From positions 1 to 50,881 of the forward strand of contig CAJCIO010000053.1 in assembly GCA_903970465.1 (NCBI GenBank): a stretch of 50,881 bases of DNA, read 5' to 3'. Position 1 is the stretch's first letter, and the number at the start of each line of letters is the position of its first letter. The notes beneath the pieces are model-generated. The model made no database searches, was not told where the DNA came from, and was given only the letters and a program-made list of their open reading frames with translations. Source of the stretch: Gammaproteobacteria bacterium. GTDB taxonomy: Bacteria > Pseudomonadota > Gammaproteobacteria > Pseudomonadales > Pseudomonadaceae. The translations under genes and the position numbers were made by a program. Positions 44,055 to 50,881 of the stretch are shown here, one piece after another.

Positions 44055-47000
44055 ATGATCCCCTATCCCCACCCTCTGACCACCGCTGTCGACCCGGCCG
44101 AACATCACCCGCTGGGCAACTGGAACCACCCTGCACTTACCGCCCTCTGGACGCTCGCCGGATCATCGCCGCTAGATTTGACCGTCAACTGTGCACAAGA
44201 ACTGCAAGCCCTGAAACTGGAAATCCCGAGCTCCCTGGAAGCCGCCGAAAAAACTCTGATCCTGGTCAAGCAGGGCCTGGAAGCATCCCTGCTCAAGGCC
44301 GATCGCGACGGCGTTCATATCGATAACGTACTCGACAGTGTGGACGTTGACGACATTCAGGCAACCATCGAAACCTTTCTGTCACCCGTCACTGACGGCC
44401 CGCCCCAGAGCAGCGCCCCCACGCAGGTTGGCCTGCTGGATCATATCGGTGGTCGCGAACTGGCAAGCACACCGATCGAAAGCGTTCGCGCCTACCCGAT
44501 GACCGCACTGGTCAAGGCGCTGACCACTCCGCGCGCCGCTGACCTGGCCAGCCGGTTGCGCCATGCACTAGGCTGGATGAGCAATGACGGCAGCCAGGTC
44601 GCATCGGGGCTGATGGACGTCAAACTGCTGGTTGCCGCCGTACGGATTCACATGGACCCACAGGGCAATCTGGACCGATTCGACTTGCAGTCCAGCGCAT
44701 TCGTTGGCCAGAGCTACGATTACATTCGCGGTGAATTTCAGAGTCACTTGCTGCGCAACTTGCGGGTGCGTTCACGTCAGGGCGCAATCGTCGCCAACCT
44801 GGCATTGCTGGAGCACTTTCCGAGCGATTTCGCTGTGCTGGGTATTCCTGCCGATCTGCCGTACCGCAGTAGCACGCGCTGGGTGCAGTTCCGCCACGGT
44901 GTCGAGCTGGCCGAAGCGATACAACCCGGTGCAGCCCGGACCATGAGCTACCGGGAACTGGCCGACTATCCCCTGCAGGTCGGCCTCGCGGCCAGCGCCG
45001 AGCAACAGCAAGTCATCGGCATGGCGCTGATACCGGCGGTGATGTCCTGGGCGCGGGTCGATCCGGTCCTGTCCCCCACCCTTCCTGACGCCCCCAATGG
45101 CGAAGACATTCAGCGCATGCTCAAGACCTATATCGATCAGGATGCCGCCTTGCAGGTCGCGCTGGAAAATGTCTCGGCACCGCCGCCCAAACGATTCGAT
45201 ATCGCTCATCGGCTGCTGCAGGAACGCGGGATCAAACCCGATCAGCTGTACGTCAATCGACCGATGCCCGCAGCAGGGGGAACGGTCGACATCAAAGACT
45301 ACCCCATCAGCCACGGAGTACCGGCCCTGGAGGTCATCGCGTCCTGTGGCTGGGAGCCCACGTCCGAGCAGGTCGTCAAAGACCCAAATGCAGTCCCCCT
45401 GATCGACACGCCCCCCATTCCCGAGCACCTGCGGCCGCCGCCACGACCACTGCCACCGCCGCCGCCACACATCCTTGACGACCCAAGGCAGTGGCACCCC
45501 TATCCAGTACATGGCCACGCCACGGAGTACTTCTATCCTTGGACAGGCACATTCATCGCGCCCAGCGCCCTGGACGTCTTCAATCGAGAGTTCGGCCCTT
45601 GGCTGCGCAAGATGCGCGAGGGGTACTACCTGATTATCAAACGCCTGCTCGGTGAACTGCCGTTCGACGACCAGACCGCGCTGATGGACGGGGATGTCAG
45701 GGTCTACCTGCTGCATGAGGTCCTTAATCCACAGGCCAAGTTCACCACCGTCGAGCTGAGCGCACCGGCGCGCTTTGGCTTCGTCATTCAGACGCGCCAC
45801 AACAACCAGCCACGAACCTTCGAGGTCCTGCCCAACACACTGCAGATCATCAAACGTACCGACCTGCCCATCCTTGATCGCAGGTATTTCCCATTGGGCA
45901 AGGTCATGAAGGACTGGTTTGACTTCCAGGCCCACGCCACTGGCAGATCGCCTGCCCTGAACCCCCAAGGTCACGTGGAGCTGGCGCTACAGTTCGGATT
46001 CCTGCAGCCGGGCCTCCAGCACCCTGTCGACGAGCGCATCGACCAAGGTGAGATAGCGCGTCAGCAGCGCCTTGAACACATCGCCAGGAAGGCGTCGGCG
46101 AGCCTGATCTATGGTTCCGATGAAGAGGTCACAGCCTATGCCAAAGGCCAGACCCGCTATGAACTGATCATCCCGCCCGTCAATGTGCTGGAATTCCTCA
46201 AGAGTTGGGTCATCCCCTTCTGGGGCAGTATCGAAGACGTGAAAGAAGGCTTGAACAGGGGCGACGTTCTGCAAGTCTTCCTGGGGCTGCTGGGCATTGC
46301 CTTCGACGTGCTGGCGATCATCGTGCCAGGCGTCAAAGCCATTACCCAGATTTCCCGCATCGCCCTGCTGACGACTACCCGAGCACTGCGCAGCAGCCTC
46401 ATCCAGACGACCAAGGTTGCCGGTAGCTTCCTGCTCGGCACCGGCAAGGACCTGATCCCCATTCTGTCGCTGGTCGATTTGAGCAAGCTCGCAGGGCGCG
46501 GAGCGTTGGGTGCGGGCCGAGGCGCTGCACGCCTGGCACTGATCGACGGTGCTGCCAAGGCAGCACTGGTTTCCCTGCGCGGCACCCTCAAGGCCATTCC
46601 ACGCAGGGCGGTCCAGCTATTCACGCCAGACGAGGATTTCATGGAAGCCTGGCGTGCGGCCACCTCGTCCAGACTCAAGGCCCAAGGCTTCCAGCTGAAG
46701 TCGGTCGGGCCGCGCACTAACGTGCTGGTCTACAACGATCGTCTGGGCGCTCGCCCGCTGGACTACCTGACAGATCCCGTGAGTGGCAAGCCCTATGGGC
46801 CTGCCCTGACGCGCCTCAACGACGCTGGCGACCTCGGCCTGCGAGGCCCCGCGACCATCAAACTGAAACAGGAGGGCGGCGGCCTGAGCTTCGCCGATCC
46901 GCATCCGGACCTCACCAAGGTGTGGATACGCTGGGGAGATGACCTCTATCTGGACATGGGCGCGGTGCGCTACAAGCACAAGGTGCTGGCCGACAACAGC

Positions 47001-48437
47001 CACGTGCTGCGCCGCACCAATACGGCGAAGATCAAACGCGCCGACGACTTTGCACCGGTGGTCTGCCGACCCAAGCGCGGACTGGAAGCCGACCCTTGCC
47101 AGGCCAACGCCTTTCGCAATACCGACTTCGTCGATACGCAAGTACTGACCGAATCGGGCAGGGACATCATGCCTTGGTTCAACAATCGCAAGATCAGCGC
47201 CGACCCCACCGGTAAATTCATCGACAGCGAAGCCCTGTGGAGGGTGCGTGACAACGGCAAGCCGGTGCGTGGCAAGAAAAAGTACCTGCCTGCCGATGCA
47301 CTGCCGAACATCAAGGCGCAATTGCTCGGCGGCAACGACCTGTTCAAGCAGGTGACCATAGAGGGCGGCGTATTCGCCGGTGTTGCCGATAATCGCACGG
47401 TGTCGGGCGTAGTAGCCCAGTACAAGACTTCCAGCAGCAAGGTGCTGGTGGTGCGCGCGGACGACAATCTGTATTACCGCGCCGACTACACGCCTGGCGA
47501 CACTTCGCTGGCGATGCAGCGCATGGACCTGAGCCCCGACGTCGCCAATCGGCCGATTACCGAAGACGACTATCTGGCGCTGATTCACAACGGCTCAGGT
47601 GAAGCGCATCGGGTCATACCGCTGCTGACTCCCCAGCAACTGGCAGATGACCTGAGACTGATCGCAGAGGACCTTACCAAACGTCCCGACCTGAATCTGG
47701 ATCAGTTCATCGGCGGGCCTTTCAACATGCACACCTCGGCCGCCGAAGCAGCGTTGTTCTGCAAGTACACGCAAACCCGAATGATCAGCCATGCCAAGGA
47801 TACCGCCAGCTACCGCTTCAGCATCACCGCCGAGACGCCCCTGGCCGTGCGCGAGAGCCTCGCCGTCGACTTGAATATTCTGTATCGGGATTCGTTGTTC
47901 GATGCTGACAACATCTGTGCTCGCGAAACACTGCGTAACAGCACGAATACCGGCAAGAACCTCGCCTACCTTCACGTGCGCTTCAACGACAGAGCCCGGC
48001 CCAACCGCCTATATTACGCCTGGTCCGGCGAAAAATCAGCGGTACGGGTGCCACTGGCGGAACTGGAAGACGCCCTGCGAGCAGGCACCATCGAGGCGCC
48101 TCAGGGCTGGAAGCTCGTGCCCGAAGGACTCGAACACAACAACGTAATCTACATAAACGCGCAACCGGACACACTGCCGAGCACCAGTTCAGTGCTCTTC
48201 CTGCCAGACATTCAGCATCGATCGCTCAACCAAGCGGGCAAGGACAACACGCGCCTGCTGGATTCGGAACGCAACATCGTCACACGGATCAAGGCCGATG
48301 AACTGGACAACGGCGCGATCGCCTCAGTAGACGCCTTTACCGTGCGCCCGACCTGCCAGTCTTGCACCATCGGCCTGGACGGCCTGAAGACGGACATGGC
48401 CGGCGTCGACTTCAACCTCTTCGAAGGGCCGGCCTGA
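44055..48437 (+). CDS. Large toxin-like protein with C-terminal deaminase-type domain
   Basis: The 1460-residue protein follows a CGGAGACG site. No signal peptide is seen. Residues 1-450 are soluble and unrecognised. A proline-rich linker is at about 453-475 (HLRPPPRPLPPPPPHIL). Hydrophobic stretches at about 737-850 (FLGLLGIAFDVLAIIVPGV, GSFLLGTGKDLIPILSLVDL, GAGRGAARLALIDGAAKAAL) resemble the translocation region of large Pseudomonas toxin-like proteins. The C-terminus has LAYLHVRFNDRARPNRLYYA with WSG, then TRLLDSERNIVTRI and FTVRPTCQSC. D1403-S-E1405 and C1434-xx-C1437, 28 residues apart, fit the [HCD]xE...CxxC zinc site of deaminase-fold toxins. No immunity gene lies beside it: the next gene is convergent, 9 bp away. 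Role as a toxin and its target are inference. Confidence 0.65.
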   Translation: MIPYPHPLTTAVDPAEHHPLGNWNHPALTALWTLAGSSPLDLTVNCAQELQALKLEIPSSLEAAEKTLILVKQGLEASLLKADRDGVHIDNVLDSVDVDDIQATIETFLSPVTDGPPQSSAPTQVGLLDHIGGRELASTPIESVRAYPMTALVKALTTPRAADLASRLRHALGWMSNDGSQVASGLMDVKLLVAAVRIHMDPQGNLDRFDLQSSAFVGQSYDYIRGEFQSHLLRNLRVRSRQGAIVANLALLEHFPSDFAVLGIPADLPYRSSTRWVQFRHGVELAEAIQPGAARTMSYRELADYPLQVGLAASAEQQQVIGMALIPAVMSWARVDPVLSPTLPDAPNGEDIQRMLKTYIDQDAALQVALENVSAPPPKRFDIAHRLLQERGIKPDQLYVNRPMPAAGGTVDIKDYPISHGVPALEVIASCGWEPTSEQVVKDPNAVPLIDTPPIPEHLRPPPRPLPPPPPHILDDPRQWHPYPVHGHATEYFYPWTGTFIAPSALDVFNREFGPWLRKMREGYYLIIKRLLGELPFDDQTALMDGDVRVYLLHEVLNPQAKFTTVELSAPARFGFVIQTRHNNQPRTFEVLPNTLQIIKRTDLPILDRRYFPLGKVMKDWFDFQAHATGRSPALNPQGHVELALQFGFLQPGLQHPVDERIDQGEIARQQRLEHIARKASASLIYGSDEEVTAYAKGQTRYELIIPPVNVLEFLKSWVIPFWGSIEDVKEGLNRGDVLQVFLGLLGIAFDVLAIIVPGVKAITQISRIALLTTTRALRSSLIQTTKVAGSFLLGTGKDLIPILSLVDLSKLAGRGALGAGRGAARLALIDGAAKAALVSLRGTLKAIPRRAVQLFTPDEDFMEAWRAATSSRLKAQGFQLKSVGPRTNVLVYNDRLGARPLDYLTDPVSGKPYGPALTRLNDAGDLGLRGPATIKLKQEGGGLSFADPHPDLTKVWIRWGDDLYLDMGAVRYKHKVLADNSHVLRRTNTAKIKRADDFAPVVCRPKRGLEADPCQANAFRNTDFVDTQVLTESGRDIMPWFNNRKISADPTGKFIDSEALWRVRDNGKPVRGKKKYLPADALPNIKAQLLGGNDLFKQVTIEGGVFAGVADNRTVSGVVAQYKTSSSKVLVVRADDNLYYRADYTPGDTSLAMQRMDLSPDVANRPITEDDYLALIHNGSGEAHRVIPLLTPQQLADDLRLIAEDLTKRPDLNLDQFIGGPFNMHTSAAEAALFCKYTQTRMISHAKDTASYRFSITAETPLAVRESLAVDLNILYRDSLFDADNICARETLRNSTNTGKNLAYLHVRFNDRARPNRLYYAWSGEKSAVRVPLAELEDALRAGTIEAPQGWKLVPEGLEHNNVIYINAQPDTLPSTSSVLFLPDIQHRSLNQAGKDNTRLLDSERNIVTRIKADELDNGAIASVDAFTVRPTCQSCTIGLDGLKTDMAGVDFNLFEGPA

Positions 48438-48446
48438 GTTCAGACT

Positions 48447-50750
<2,304 letters not shown>

Positions 50751-50793
50751 GTCGATGACCGTGTTGGCTACAGATGGAAAAACGCGGGCGCGG

Positions 50794-50802
50794 AATATAG
50801 CA
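50794..50802 (-). promoter_or_regulatory. Possible extended -10 promoter of the ygiQ-type gene
   Basis: On the minus strand TGCTATATT is an extended -10 match, 44 bp before the start at 50750, in AT-rich sequence (GGTTAATTTTTG upstream). No good -35 is seen. Confidence 0.35.
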
Positions 50803-50811
50803 CAAAAATTA

Positions 50812-50841
50812 ACCAAATCCGACGGTAATGGTCGGATTTTG
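50812..50841. repeat. Inverted repeat at the right end
   Basis: CCAAATCCGAC and GTCGGATTTTGG pair around GGTAATG, with one extra T in the right arm. It lies upstream of the ygiQ-type promoter and could be an operator or the terminator of a gene beyond the window. Confidence 0.5.
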
Positions 50842-50861
50842 GTGAAGCTTCAGTGTGCGCT

Positions 50862-50881
50862 TGCGGCCCTCTTCGCGGGCG
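50862..50881. repeat. Partial REP unit at window edge
   Basis: GCGGCCCTCTTCGCGGGCG is the beginning of a REP unit of the same family as in the rest of the window; the remainder lies outside. Confidence 0.6.

Overview
The window looks like a chromosomal segment of a Pseudomonas of the fluorescens/putida type. I base this on gene content and order remembered from Pseudomonas genomes (urt-ure, a lone azurin gene, pncB, the transglutaminase/ATP-grasp cluster followed by ygiQ), on high GC coding, and on many REP-type inverted repeats with a GAGCGGGC / TTGCCCGCGAAG core. No tRNA, rRNA, CRISPR array, insertion sequence or prophage was recognised.

Layout. 1-1017: the end of cobK and a periplasmic copper chaperone. 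1.4-11.8 kb: the urea block urtABCDE (urea ABC transporter), ureD, ureA, two GNAT acetyltransferase genes, ureB, ureC. 11.9-14.5 kb: an 872-residue dermonecrotic-toxin-like (DUF6543-type) protein. 14.7-22.2 kb: chaperone and stress genes (cbpA, an Hsp70-like yegD, an AI-2E/PerM-type permease, psiF, osmE, a bacterioferritin-like gene, an AsmA protein). 22.5-23.8 kb: a secreted protein made of nine 12-residue repeats, then desT. 24.0-26.4 kb: the second urease block ureE-ureF-ureG and a HupE/UreJ permease. 26.6-28.6 kb: an AGE-family isomerase and an SDR oxidoreductase. 28.6-29.35 kb: a non-coding stretch with a cluster of DnaA-box-like sites. 29.35-34.5 kb: the branched-chain amino acid ABC operon livK(braC)-livH-livM-livG-livF on the minus strand. 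34.95-36.7 kb: pncB and azu. 37.0-43.8 kb: two transglutaminase-type proteins flanking a circularly permuted ATP-grasp/alpha-E protein. 44.1-48.4 kb: a 1460-residue toxin-like protein with deaminase-type metal motifs at its C-terminus. 48.4-50.75 kb: a YgiQ-type radical SAM protein.

How the genes work together. Urea is imported by UrtABCDE and hydrolysed by UreABC, whose nickel centre is assembled by UreDEFG; UreJ may import nickel. Sigma-54-type promoters with the required 10-bp GG-GC spacing stand before urtA, before ureE and before livK, each with an NtrC-like element upstream. Urea uptake, the separated urease maturation genes and amino acid uptake can therefore be read as one nitrogen-limitation response. 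Repeats of two families sit inside the urea operon (urtA/urtB, urtD/urtE, ureD/ureA, ureB/ureC) and may shape relative expression.

Most unusual items: the two toxin-like genes placed between housekeeping blocks with no visible immunity gene, the 12-residue repeat protein with a strong palindrome upstream, and the DnaA-box cluster with a paired composite repeat. Functional statements rest on protein patterns recognised by eye; no database search was possible.
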